Notes under the pieces: model-generated | The model's database searches: none | What the model was told of the DNA's origin: nothing | The model's input: only the letters and a program-made list of their open reading frames with translations | In this document: in pieces, positions 1-5,495 of the stretch | How the letters are laid out: the number at the start of each line of letters is the position of its first letter | Numbering within the stretch: position 1 is the stretch's first letter | Assembly (NCBI GenBank): GCA_027019685.1 | Contig: JALUWH010000119.1 | Span: 1-13,453, forward strand | Length of the DNA stretch: 13,453 bases | Source of the DNA: Ghiorsea sp. | GTDB taxonomy: Bacteria > Pseudomonadota > Zetaproteobacteria > Mariprofundales > Mariprofundaceae | Direction: 5' to 3' | Program-made: the position numbers and the translations under genes

Positions 1-145
1 TTTTTTTGAAAGATGGACCTACTTTGTCTTTGTTTGTTGCATGGCAAGATTTACATTTTTTAGTTAAGTCACCAGCAGTAGCTGTGCTTATACCTGCAAA
101 TGATACAGCTGAGATAGCTGCAGCAATCAATAGTACTTTTTTCAT
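1..145 (-). CDS. Small secreted c-type cytochrome (N-terminal part, runs off the left edge)
   Basis: Reading the minus strand from an ATG at 145 gives 48 residues before the window ends. Residues 1-24 form a typical signal peptide: MKK, a hydrophobic stretch (VLLIAAAISAVSFAGIS), then a TATAG region suited to signal peptidase cleavage. The mature part starts GDLTKK and at once shows CKSCH (residues 31-35), the CxxCH haem c attachment motif, followed by VGPSF. This spacing is that of small class I mono-haem cytochromes (c551/c552/c5-like), which carry electrons in the periplasm between respiratory complexes; the exact subfamily and the Met axial ligand lie outside the window. A strong ribosome binding site (GAGGAG on the minus strand, 155-160) supports the start. 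The plus-strand frame across the same bases is only its shadow. The electron partner cannot be deduced here. Confidence 0.85.
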   Translation of the reverse strand, partial: MKKVLLIAAAISAVSFAGISTATAGDLTKKCKSCHATNKDKVGPSFKK

Positions 146-154
146 GGTTTTTCT

Positions 155-196
155 CTCCTCGTTTAAAATCGTAAGCGAATTGCTAAATCATTTCAA
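155..196 (-). promoter_or_regulatory. Putative sigma-70-like promoter and ribosome binding site of the cytochrome gene
   Basis: On the minus strand, TTGAAA (196-191) and TACGAT (173-168) are separated by 17 bases, and a GAGGAG ribosome binding site (160-155) follows, 9 bases before the ATG. The -35 matches consensus at 5 of 6 positions and the -10 at 4 of 6. The implied leader is very short (about 16 bases). This was found by eye and short promoter matches arise by chance. Confidence 0.3.
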
Positions 197-336
197 TCTG
201 TGATGCAAGTAACTTTTAGCACAATGAGAGCAACACATATATCGTTTTTATTGGTTGGTATGAGCATTACTTACTTTGAAGGTTACCGTAGGACTGATTA
301 AAAATGGAGAAGTTCTAGAATAGATTGGCGATATAT

Positions 337-362
337 TGTCTAATACACCATGAGATTAGACA
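337..362. repeat. Perfect 8-base inverted repeat (TGTCTAAT / ATTAGACA, 10-base gap)
   Basis: TGTCTAAT at 337-344 is repeated in reverse complement as ATTAGACA at 355-362, with 10 bases between. It could be an operator for a dimeric regulator or a small stem-loop. No run of T follows directly, so it does not look like a terminator. It lies about 190 bases upstream of the cytochrome start and 280 upstream of the DHH gene start. Confidence 0.5.
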
Positions 363-533
363 GACAATTACTGTTCTTGTTGATGCTGAGAAAGCCTCAA
401 TAGCGACCATTTTTTTAGAGTTTAAATCATACAACTTATAAATGGGTAGATGACATCATGTGAGTTATTGCTAAAATGCTGATAGGATATGGAAGGGATT
501 CCCTGATAATATAAGTTGTGTCATTGTAAGGTA

Positions 534-561
534 ACAACTAACAACTAACAACTAACAACTA
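534..561. repeat. Four perfect tandem copies of the heptamer ACAACTA
   Basis: ACAACTA occurs four times in a row without mismatch, just upstream of the DHH gene promoter region. A 7-base unit is prone to copy-number change by slippage. It sits about 85 bases before the start codon, where a length change could alter promoter spacing but not a reading frame. Confidence 0.9.
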
Positions 562-581
562 TCAAACATCCTTCTGTACGT

Positions 582-611
582 TTAACTTTTAGCTAGTGGT
601 GCACTTATAAG
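582..611 (+). promoter_or_regulatory. Putative promoter of the DHH-rlmB-folB-folK operon
   Basis: TTAACT (582-587) and TATAAG (606-611) are 18 bases apart. The -10 matches consensus at 5 of 6 positions and the -35 at 4 of 6. The -10 lies inside the 10-base palindrome ACTTATAAGT (603-612). The implied leader is about 26 bases and holds the ribosome binding site. Found by eye; moderate to low certainty. Confidence 0.35.
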
Positions 612-645
612 TTCAATTCACCATTGGAAGGGAAAGGGATAGTAA

Positions 646-1602
646 ATGAATTATATTGATGTGTTTAATGGCGATGCTGATGGTTTGTGTGCATTGCACC
701 AATTACGATTGGCAAACCCTGTGGATTCGGAGTTGGTCACGGGGGTAAAGCGGGATATTTCCCTGCTTAAGCGCGTGAATGCGCAAGCGGGTGATACAAT
801 TACGGTGCTGGATATTTCACTGGATAAAAATCGTGATGCTTTGCTTTCGGCTTTGAATGCGGGGGCAAAAGTGCGATATTTTGACCATCACTTCGCAGGT
901 GAGATGCCCAAACACCCAAATTTTGAAGCGCATATTAATACTGATGCCAATGTTTGTACCAGTTTGTTGGTTAATGGCTATCTTAAAAGCGCATATTTGC
1001 CTTGGGCAGTGGCGGCGGCATTTGGTGATAACCTATTTGATTCAGCAAGAGATGCAGCGCAGCCGTTAAACTTGAATGAGGAGCAATTAAGCCAGCTTGA
1101 GCATTTGGGTACGTTGTTGAACTACAATGGTTATGGTGTGACTTTGGATGATTTGTATTATCATCCAAAAGAATTGTATGAAAAAATAAAACCCTTTGAA
1201 AACCCTTTTGGTTTTATCGCGCAGTCACCTGCGTATCAGGTGTTAAGTGATGGTTATGCCGATGATATGGAGAAGGCTGAAGTATCTGAGGCGGTGTTTT
1301 TAGATGAAAAGGTAGCAGCATTTATGATGCCTGATGAAGCTTGGTCTCGCCGTGTATCAGGTGTGTATGGTAATGCTTTGGCTAGGATTTATAAAGACAG
1401 AGCCCACGCTTTGGTGACGGTCATGGATAATGGTAATTATCGCGTCAGTGTTCGAGCACCATTATCCAACAAAACAGGTGCTGATGAATTATGTATGTCT
1501 TTCCCTACAGGCGGTGGACGCAAAGCAGCAGCAGGCATCAATGATTTACCACATGATATGTTGGATGATTTTATAGCAGCATTTAAGGATAAATATTTAT
1601 GA
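646..1602 (+). CDS. DHH-family phosphoesterase, substrate unknown
   Basis: This 318-residue protein has the DHH phosphoesterase layout. Motif I is NGDADG (residues 8-13, two metal-binding Asp), motif II is around LDIS (55-58), motif III is the name-giving DHH (80-82, in YFDHH) and motif IV is FGD near 126-128. A C-terminal DHHA1-like part ends in GGGRKAAAG (289-297). Relatives (RecJ, NrnA, GdpP, PPX1) cleave phosphodiester or phosphoanhydride bonds in single-stranded DNA, short oligonucleotides, cyclic dinucleotides or polyphosphate using two Mn ions. No RecJ OB-fold, CBS, PAS or membrane part is present, so a stand-alone soluble enzyme acting on a small substrate is likely. The usual GGGH is GGGR here, a departure in a substrate-binding motif. 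The start is supported by an AAGGGA-type ribosome binding site (about 627-639). Its stop overlaps the rlmB start (ATGA), so the two are translationally coupled. Confidence 0.85.
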   Translation: MNYIDVFNGDADGLCALHQLRLANPVDSELVTGVKRDISLLKRVNAQAGDTITVLDISLDKNRDALLSALNAGAKVRYFDHHFAGEMPKHPNFEAHINTDANVCTSLLVNGYLKSAYLPWAVAAAFGDNLFDSARDAAQPLNLNEEQLSQLEHLGTLLNYNGYGVTLDDLYYHPKELYEKIKPFENPFGFIAQSPAYQVLSDGYADDMEKAEVSEAVFLDEKVAAFMMPDEAWSRRVSGVYGNALARIYKDRAHALVTVMDNGNYRVSVRAPLSNKTGADELCMSFPTGGGRKAAAGINDLPHDMLDDFIAAFKDKYL

Positions 1603-2336
1603 GTACAATTGCAGGCATACATGCCGTAAAACATGCGCTAGATGTTGGAGAAGGTATCGATGAGCTGGTGGTGCTTAAGGGCAAGACACACCCGCGATTA
1701 AATGAGCTGATTCATTTGGCGCGCAAGGCTAAGGTGCGGGTTTCTTTTGTGCCTAAGGAAGCCTTGGAACGTATGGCTGATGGTGTGCCACATCAAGGCG
1801 TGGTAGCAAAAATGACCCCCAAGGGTGCGGTGAACTTTAAGGACTGGTTGCGTGAAGTTGCAGGGCAAGATGAAGCTTTGGTGCTTATTCTCGACCAAGT
1901 CACTGACCCACATAACTTGGGCGCATGTATTCGTACAGCAGAAGCTTCTGGTTGTGCTGGTGTGGTGATTCCTAAAGATCATGCGGCAGATTTAAGTTCA
2001 CCGATTGTATCCAAATCGGCATGTGGAGCAATGGCACGTATTCCCGTGTTACGTGTGACCAACTTAGCACGAACCATGAAAGACTTGCAGCAGGCAGGAT
2101 TTTGGATTTCAGGTTTGGCTGGTGAAGCTGAGACTTTAATTCATGACATCAATTTTTCAGGTAAAAATGCTTTGGTGATGGGGGCAGAAGGTGAGGGTAT
2201 GCGCAGGTTGGTGCGTGAAAGTTGTGACCAGTTGGTGAAAATACCTATGCCAGGCAAAGTGGAGTCATTGAATGTATCTGTGGCAACGGGTGTGGCATTG
2301 TTTGAAGTGGTGCGCCAAGGTTTAAACAATAAGTAA
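1599..2336 (+). CDS. rlmB: 23S rRNA (guanosine-2'-O)-methyltransferase RlmB (SpoU/TrmH family)
   Basis: The 245-residue length matches E. coli RlmB. An N-terminal substrate-binding domain (about 1-75) starts with GIHAVKHAL and includes GVPHQGVVA, the RlmB/TrmH pattern. A SPOUT domain follows with all three motifs: motif 1 LDQVTDPHNLGACIRTAEA (98-116, catalytic Asn and Arg), motif 2 ALVMGAEGEGM (191-201) and motif 3 IPMPGKVESLNVSVA (215-229). The family binds S-adenosylmethionine in a deep trefoil knot and methylates the ribose of G2251 (E. coli numbering) in the peptidyl-transferase P loop. The closely related paralogue TrmH acts on tRNA, but the GVPHQGV and GAEGEGM forms favour RlmB. The start overlaps the upstream stop by 4 bases, with AAGGA (1585-1589) at good spacing inside the upstream gene. 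Confidence 0.93.
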   Translation: MSTIAGIHAVKHALDVGEGIDELVVLKGKTHPRLNELIHLARKAKVRVSFVPKEALERMADGVPHQGVVAKMTPKGAVNFKDWLREVAGQDEALVLILDQVTDPHNLGACIRTAEASGCAGVVIPKDHAADLSSPIVSKSACGAMARIPVLRVTNLARTMKDLQQAGFWISGLAGEAETLIHDINFSGKNALVMGAEGEGMRRLVRESCDQLVKIPMPGKVESLNVSVATGVALFEVVRQGLNNK

Positions 2337-2348
2337 GGGGGAGTGAAT

Positions 2349-2708
2349 ATGGATTTGGTATTAATCGAAGGTTTGGAAGTGCGCACAGTGATTGGTATTT
2401 ATGATTGGGAGCGTGAAATCAGACAAACTGTGCGCCTAGACCTTGAAATGGCGTGGGATATTTCCAAAGCTGGTAAAACGGATAATATTGAAGATACGCT
2501 AGATTATAAATCGGTATCTAAACGTTTGATTGATTTTGTAGAAGCATCTGAGTTTGGTTTGATTGAGTCCTTGGCAGAACATTGTGCAAAAATTATACGT
2601 GATGAATTTAATGTGTCGTGGTTGCGTTTGAAAATGTCTAAACCTGGGGCGGTTCGCGGTTCAGAGAATGTGGCTGTACTTATTGAAAGAGGAAGTAAAC
2701 CTGCGTGA
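2349..2708 (+). CDS. folB: Dihydroneopterin aldolase FolB
   Basis: FolB converts 7,8-dihydroneopterin to 6-hydroxymethyl-7,8-dihydropterin and glycolaldehyde in folate synthesis. The 119-residue length is normal for the family, which forms octamers. Key residues stand at the positions known from E. coli: Glu21 in GIYDWERE, Tyr53 in LDYKS and Lys98 in the SKPGAVRG motif. The start chosen is the ATG at 2349: the strong ribosome binding site AAGGGGGAG (2335-2343) lies about 5 bases before it, whereas an upstream in-frame GTG at 2343 would overlap that site. The gene follows rlmB by 12 bases, and its stop overlaps the folK start (GTGA, 4 bases), so the two consecutive folate steps are coupled. 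The product feeds directly into the next enzyme. Confidence 0.94.
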   Translation: MDLVLIEGLEVRTVIGIYDWEREIRQTVRLDLEMAWDISKAGKTDNIEDTLDYKSVSKRLIDFVEASEFGLIESLAEHCAKIIRDEFNVSWLRLKMSKPGAVRGSENVAVLIERGSKPA

Positions 2709-3127
2709 GCTCGGCACTGCTTGGTATAGGCTCAAATATTCAGCCTAAAGATAACTTGAAGTTTGCATCTGATGTTCTGCGCTATGAATTTGAGAGTGTG
2801 TTGTTCTCACCTGTTTATCAATCGAAAGCGGTGGGTATGCAAGGTGATGACTTTCTTAATGCATGTTGTTTGATACATGGGGATTTCAACCTTCAATATT
2901 TGAACCAGTGGTGTAAGCGACAAGAAGATGTGCGCCTTAGAGATAGGGCGCAAGGATCGTGGCGACCGCGTACGCTTGATTTAGATATTCTGATGTTTGA
3001 CAATCAGTTGATAGATGATGAGCTCTATATATTTGCCCACGCTTTTGTGCCTGCTTCTACACTTGTGGTATTAGAAAATAAAGATATAGATATTAGTGTG
3101 GTGACAAAAGTAGAGCTTATTTTATAA
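2705..3127 (+). CDS. folK: Divergent 6-hydroxymethyl-dihydropterin pyrophosphokinase FolK (short form)
   Basis: FolK transfers pyrophosphate from ATP to 6-hydroxymethyl-7,8-dihydropterin, the step after FolB. The N-terminal half is clear: LLGIGSNIQPKDNL, then SPVYQSKAVG and DDFLNACCLI (pterin pocket). The signature reads SWRPRTLDLDIL instead of the usual RWGPRTLDLDIL. Aligned by eye to E. coli, the conserved Glu before the loop, two loop Arg, the Trp, the Arg of PRT and both metal-binding Asp (DLD) are kept; the Arg before Trp and the Gly after it are replaced. The C-terminal part keeps one His (FAH) but appears to lack the Arg of the usual HPxxxxR region. At 140 residues it is shorter than the usual 155-165. 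The start is a GTG overlapping the folB stop, with AGAGGA (2688-2693) upstream. It is probably active but worth checking. Its last 6 bases overlap the end of the converging kinase gene. Confidence 0.85.
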   Translation: MSSALLGIGSNIQPKDNLKFASDVLRYEFESVLFSPVYQSKAVGMQGDDFLNACCLIHGDFNLQYLNQWCKRQEDVRLRDRAQGSWRPRTLDLDILMFDNQLIDDELYIFAHAFVPASTLVVLENKDIDISVVTKVELIL

Positions 3128-3130
3128 GCT
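3114..3130. terminator. Possible weak bidirectional hairpin at the convergent folK / kinase stops
   Basis: AGCTTAT (3114-3120) and ATAAGCT (3124-3130) form a perfect 7-base stem around a TTT loop, spanning both stop codons. It is AT-rich and has no clear T-run after it on the plus strand; on the minus strand a modest T-rich stretch (CTACTTTTG) follows. It is the only symmetric element at this gene-gene junction, so it may slow or end transcription from both sides, but it is weak by intrinsic-terminator standards. Confidence 0.3.
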
Positions 3131-4603
3131 GTCTTGTAGAACATTTTGCAGACGTTTTGAATAATCTGGGTTAGCTGAGGATAGTGGTAGCCTGACTTCA
3201 AAAGTAGCTCCATGCCCTGGTTCACTATGTACGGAAATACTGCCTTGGTGTGCCAAAACAATATGTTTGCAAATCGCAAGCCCAAGCCCTGCACCTTCAC
3301 CTTTTTGGTTGTTACGAGCATCATCAACGCGAAAGAATCGCTCGAATAAATGGGGCTGTGCTTCTGATGGTACGCCAGGGCCTTGATCGGATACTCTGAT
3401 GATGACCTCTTCATTTTCTGCGTGAGCATATAAAGTGACGGTAGAGTCATCGGGAGCATAACGTGATGCGTTGTTGAGTAAGTTGTAAAAAACACGCTCT
3501 AAACGACGCTGGTCTCCCATGACTTCAAGATCATCTTGAATATCCATTTCAAGGTTAATATTTCGTTTGGCGAATAGCATGAGGTGGTCTTGTCCTACTT
3601 CTTGAAGCAGTAGCGATAAGTCGATACGTTCTTGTGGGATTTCTAATGTACCAGCATCGGCTTGGGCTAATGTCAGCATATCATTGACGATATGTTGCAT
3701 GCGTTCGCTAATGGAAAACAGTTGTTTGAGTAATGCTTTGTATTCTTCAGGGGAACGTTCTTGCATCAAGGCAACTTCAATTTCACTTTTGAGAATAGTG
3801 ATAGGGTGGCGCAGTTCGTGGGAAGTGTCGGATACAAAACGTTTTTGACTATTAAAGTTGGTTTCTAAGCACTCAAACATTTTATTGAGTGAATGAATTA
3901 AGTCTCGAATTTCTTGGTCATGTACCGATGAGTTGAGTCTGCGGCTTAAGTCACCGTGGGCAACAGCATGTGCAGCATCGGTAATATCATTGATAGGACG
4001 TAGAGAGCGTCTTGCCATGCGGTAGCCAACAAGACCACTGATGAGCATAGATAAAAGCCCAAGAATACTTCCTAACACATAAAGTAGCTTAAAGAACTTT
4101 TGAATATCACGTGTGGTACGAGCTAAAATTGCTACGGCTACAACTTGAGTACCCGCGCGAATGGGCATCACAGCAACACGAAGATTATCTTCTCTTAACA
4201 GGCTTCGTGTGGATACGAAAATAGTAGCATTACCTTCAAATGCGCCGTGAATAGCATGAGCAATATCATGTTTTTCATGACCGACCAGCTCTTCTCCAAC
4301 GCTAAATAAAACCAGGCCATCATGGTTGACGAGCTGAACCACGCCACGATAATAAGTGGAAAACTCACGTAAATGGTGCCCCCATTGGGCGGTAGGTGAC
4401 TTTTCAAGTTGGTGTACCAATTGTTGGGCATCGCGGAACAAATCTTCATCAACTTCTTGGTAGATTTGCAAGGATAATAACCAGTAGATAAGACCAGCTG
4501 CCACCACCAAGATGGTAAATTCCACAGCGATATAGTGCATGGCAAGTCTGCCGCGAAAAGTGCGGAAGAAATGGTTGTAAAGTGAAGAAAGCCAGTTTTT
4601 CAT
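3122..4603 (-). CDS. Membrane sensor histidine kinase of a two-component system
   Basis: The 493-residue protein has a short cytoplasmic N-terminus, a first membrane segment (about 26-46), a periplasmic sensor region (about 47-170), a second membrane segment (about 172-194), and a HAMP linker (about 195-248, with SLRPINDITDAAHAVAHGDLSRRL-type features). The HisKA domain carries the phospho-acceptor His262 in SHELRHPI, where HELRTP is more usual. The ATPase domain has the N box NLLNNASRYAP (374-384), G1 DQGPGVP (406-412), F box LFERFFR (419-425) and G2 GAGLGLAI (437-444). It should autophosphorylate and pass phosphate to the adjacent OmpR-type regulator. The layout resembles CusS/QseC-type kinases, but the sensor region names no signal. 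It begins 17 bases after the regulator stop with no good ribosome binding site, so translation may depend on the upstream gene. Confidence 0.93.
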   Translation of the reverse strand: MKNWLSSLYNHFFRTFRGRLAMHYIAVEFTILVVAAGLIYWLLSLQIYQEVDEDLFRDAQQLVHQLEKSPTAQWGHHLREFSTYYRGVVQLVNHDGLVLFSVGEELVGHEKHDIAHAIHGAFEGNATIFVSTRSLLREDNLRVAVMPIRAGTQVVAVAILARTTRDIQKFFKLLYVLGSILGLLSMLISGLVGYRMARRSLRPINDITDAAHAVAHGDLSRRLNSSVHDQEIRDLIHSLNKMFECLETNFNSQKRFVSDTSHELRHPITILKSEIEVALMQERSPEEYKALLKQLFSISERMQHIVNDMLTLAQADAGTLEIPQERIDLSLLLQEVGQDHLMLFAKRNINLEMDIQDDLEVMGDQRRLERVFYNLLNNASRYAPDDSTVTLYAHAENEEVIIRVSDQGPGVPSEAQPHLFERFFRVDDARNNQKGEGAGLGLAICKHIVLAHQGSISVHSEPGHGATFEVRLPLSSANPDYSKRLQNVLQDSL

Positions 4604-4620
4604 AAGGGTAGGTCGGTTGC

Positions 4621-5307
4621 TTATGTGCCTTCCTGATACTTGTCACTTAAAATATAACCTTGTCCACGCAAGGTGTGGATTAAAGATACATCAAAATCTT
4701 TATCGACTTTTGCCCGTAAGTGGCTGACATATACATCAATCACATTGCTTTCAGGGTCAAAGTTCATGTCCCACACATGTTCACCAATCAAGGTGCGTGA
4801 AAGAACCTTGTAAGGGTTGCGCATAAGGTACTCTAACAAAGCGTATTCCTTGGTGGTTAGTCGAATATTTTTGTCCCCACGGGTAACTTGCCGACTAATA
4901 GGGTCGAGCTCTAAGTCTGCCATGGTTAGTGTTGGTGTTTTGCTATCAGATGTGCGGCGTAATAATGCGCGAACACGAGCTAGTAACTCTTGGAAAGAAA
5001 AAGGTTTAGCCATGTAATCATCTGCGCCTGCATCCAAGCCGCGCACTTTGTCTTCAACGCTGTCTCTAGCCGTCAACATCAACACAGGTGTATTCACGCC
5101 GCGGTCACGAATCTCTCGGCAAACTTGAATACCGTTTTTCTTGGGTAGCATTAAATCTAGGATGATAAGATCATAATCATTGACCTCGGCAAGAAAACCG
5201 CCGTCTTCTCCATCATGAGATATATCAACAGCGTGACCTTCTTCACGCAGACCTTTTTGTAATACTTGGGCAACTTGAACTTCATCTTCAACAATCAAAA
5301 TTTTCAT
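4621..5307 (-). CDS. OmpR/PhoB-family response regulator
   Basis: This 228-residue protein has a receiver domain (1-118) with the acidic pair Glu7/Asp8 (VEDE), phospho-acceptor Asp51 (LDLMLPKKNG), Thr79 (LTA) and Lys101 (KPF). A winged-helix DNA-binding domain follows (about 129-222) with the typical LTTKEYALLEYL, VLSRTLIGEHVWD and HTLRGQGYIL segments. It belongs to the group of regulators that includes CusR, QseB and PhoP, so it is expected to bind direct repeats as a dimer when phosphorylated by the kinase encoded 17 bases downstream. Its targets are unknown. It is transcribed away from mraZ across a 188-base region, so its own promoter lies beside that of the dcw cluster. No ribosome binding site is seen before the ATG, and a possible promoter ends only 6 bases upstream, which suggests a leaderless mRNA. 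Confidence 0.94.
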   Translation of the reverse strand: MKILIVEDEVQVAQVLQKGLREEGHAVDISHDGEDGGFLAEVNDYDLIILDLMLPKKNGIQVCREIRDRGVNTPVLMLTARDSVEDKVRGLDAGADDYMAKPFSFQELLARVRALLRRTSDSKTPTLTMADLELDPISRQVTRGDKNIRLTTKEYALLEYLMRNPYKVLSRTLIGEHVWDMNFDPESNVIDVYVSHLRAKVDKDFDVSLIHTLRGQGYILSDKYQEGT

Positions 5308-5313
5308 AGACGC

Positions 5314-5342
5314 AATGTAGATGTTCTCAGTGTATCTGACAA
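5314..5342 (-). promoter_or_regulatory. Putative promoter of the response regulator gene (may give a leaderless transcript)
   Basis: On the minus strand TTGTCA (5342-5337, 5 of 6 consensus) and TACATT (5319-5314, 4 of 6) are separated by 17 bases. Transcription would start at about 5307-5308, at or next to the ATG. The absence of a ribosome binding site before this ATG agrees with that. Assigned by eye. Confidence 0.35.
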
Positions 5343-5397
5343 TGCTTTTTAGTGTGTAAGAAATGTCACAGTATGGGGAATACAGGGTTTATTGTGG

Positions 5398-5426
5398 TTG
5401 ACAAGGGGTATTTTGTGGTCGATATT
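5398..5426 (+). promoter_or_regulatory. Putative main promoter of the dcw cluster (Pmra)
   Basis: A perfect TTGACA -35 (5398-5403) is followed after 17 bases by GATATT (5421-5426), a -10 with 4 of 6 consensus bases. Transcription would start near 5433, giving a leader of about 60 bases. The two best MraZ-type boxes lie right at and after the expected start, which fits repression of this promoter by MraZ. Confidence 0.5.
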
Positions 5427-5449
5427 GGCGGTTAGTGGGTAAAAGTGGG
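5415..5449 (+). promoter_or_regulatory. MraZ operator: repeated GTGGG-type boxes with 10-base period
   Basis: GTGGG occurs at 5435-5439 and 5445-5449, separated by 5 bases, which is the arrangement described for MraZ binding repeats (TGGGN boxes spaced by 5). Two degenerate boxes continue the same period upstream: GTGGT (5415-5419) and TTGGC (5425-5429). The boxes overlap the -10 and the start region of the proposed promoter, 45-80 bases before the mraZ start, so MraZ would be expected to repress its own operon here. The assignment rests on motif, spacing and position; binding is inferred. Confidence 0.7.
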
Positions 5450-5495
5450 TAGCTTGTTTTGAGTGCCTGGGCTAAATGAGGTCAAGTGGTAGCGT

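Larger units (their letters stand above)
146..645. other. Gene-poor intergenic region of about 500 bases with dyads and a tandem repeat
   Basis: No reading frame here looks like a gene on either strand: stops are frequent in all frames and only tiny open stretches occur (for example a 13-codon one at 260). The region is AT-rich compared with its flanks. It contains the divergent start signals for the cytochrome (minus) and the DHH operon (plus), an 8-base dyad at 337-362, a distant 10-base inverted repeat (431-440 with 510-519), a heptamer tandem repeat at 534-561 and a palindrome at 603-612. It could be decayed sequence, a regulatory region or the site of an unrecognised small RNA; nothing seen decides between these. 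Confidence 0.6.

Noticed and set aside
6..203. Plus-strand open frame of 65 codons at the left edge
   Set aside because: It lies antisense to a clear signal peptide plus CKSCH haem motif with its own GAGGAG ribosome binding site, so it is a shadow of the cytochrome gene.
337..362. Intrinsic terminator
   Set aside because: The stem is AT-rich and is not followed by a run of T; the nearest T-run is about 50 bases away.
491..504. AGGGATTCCCT as a hairpin
   Set aside because: The centre is a single base, so no proper loop can form; more likely a chance palindrome.
534..561. CRISPR-like array
   Set aside because: The units are 7 bases and directly adjacent with no spacers, so this is a simple tandem repeat.
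2343..2348. GTG start for folB two codons upstream
   Set aside because: It would overlap the ribosome binding site; the ATG at 2349 has correct spacing and gives catalytic residues the E. coli numbering.
3025..3495. 156-codon minus-strand frame across the folK end and kinase C-terminus
   Set aside because: It is in a different phase from the kinase, whose ATPase motifs are intact over the same bases, and has no recognisable features.
3122..4603. Assigning the two-component pair to a named system such as CusRS or QseBC
   Set aside because: Only general family features are visible; no metal-binding residues or neighbouring target genes support a name.
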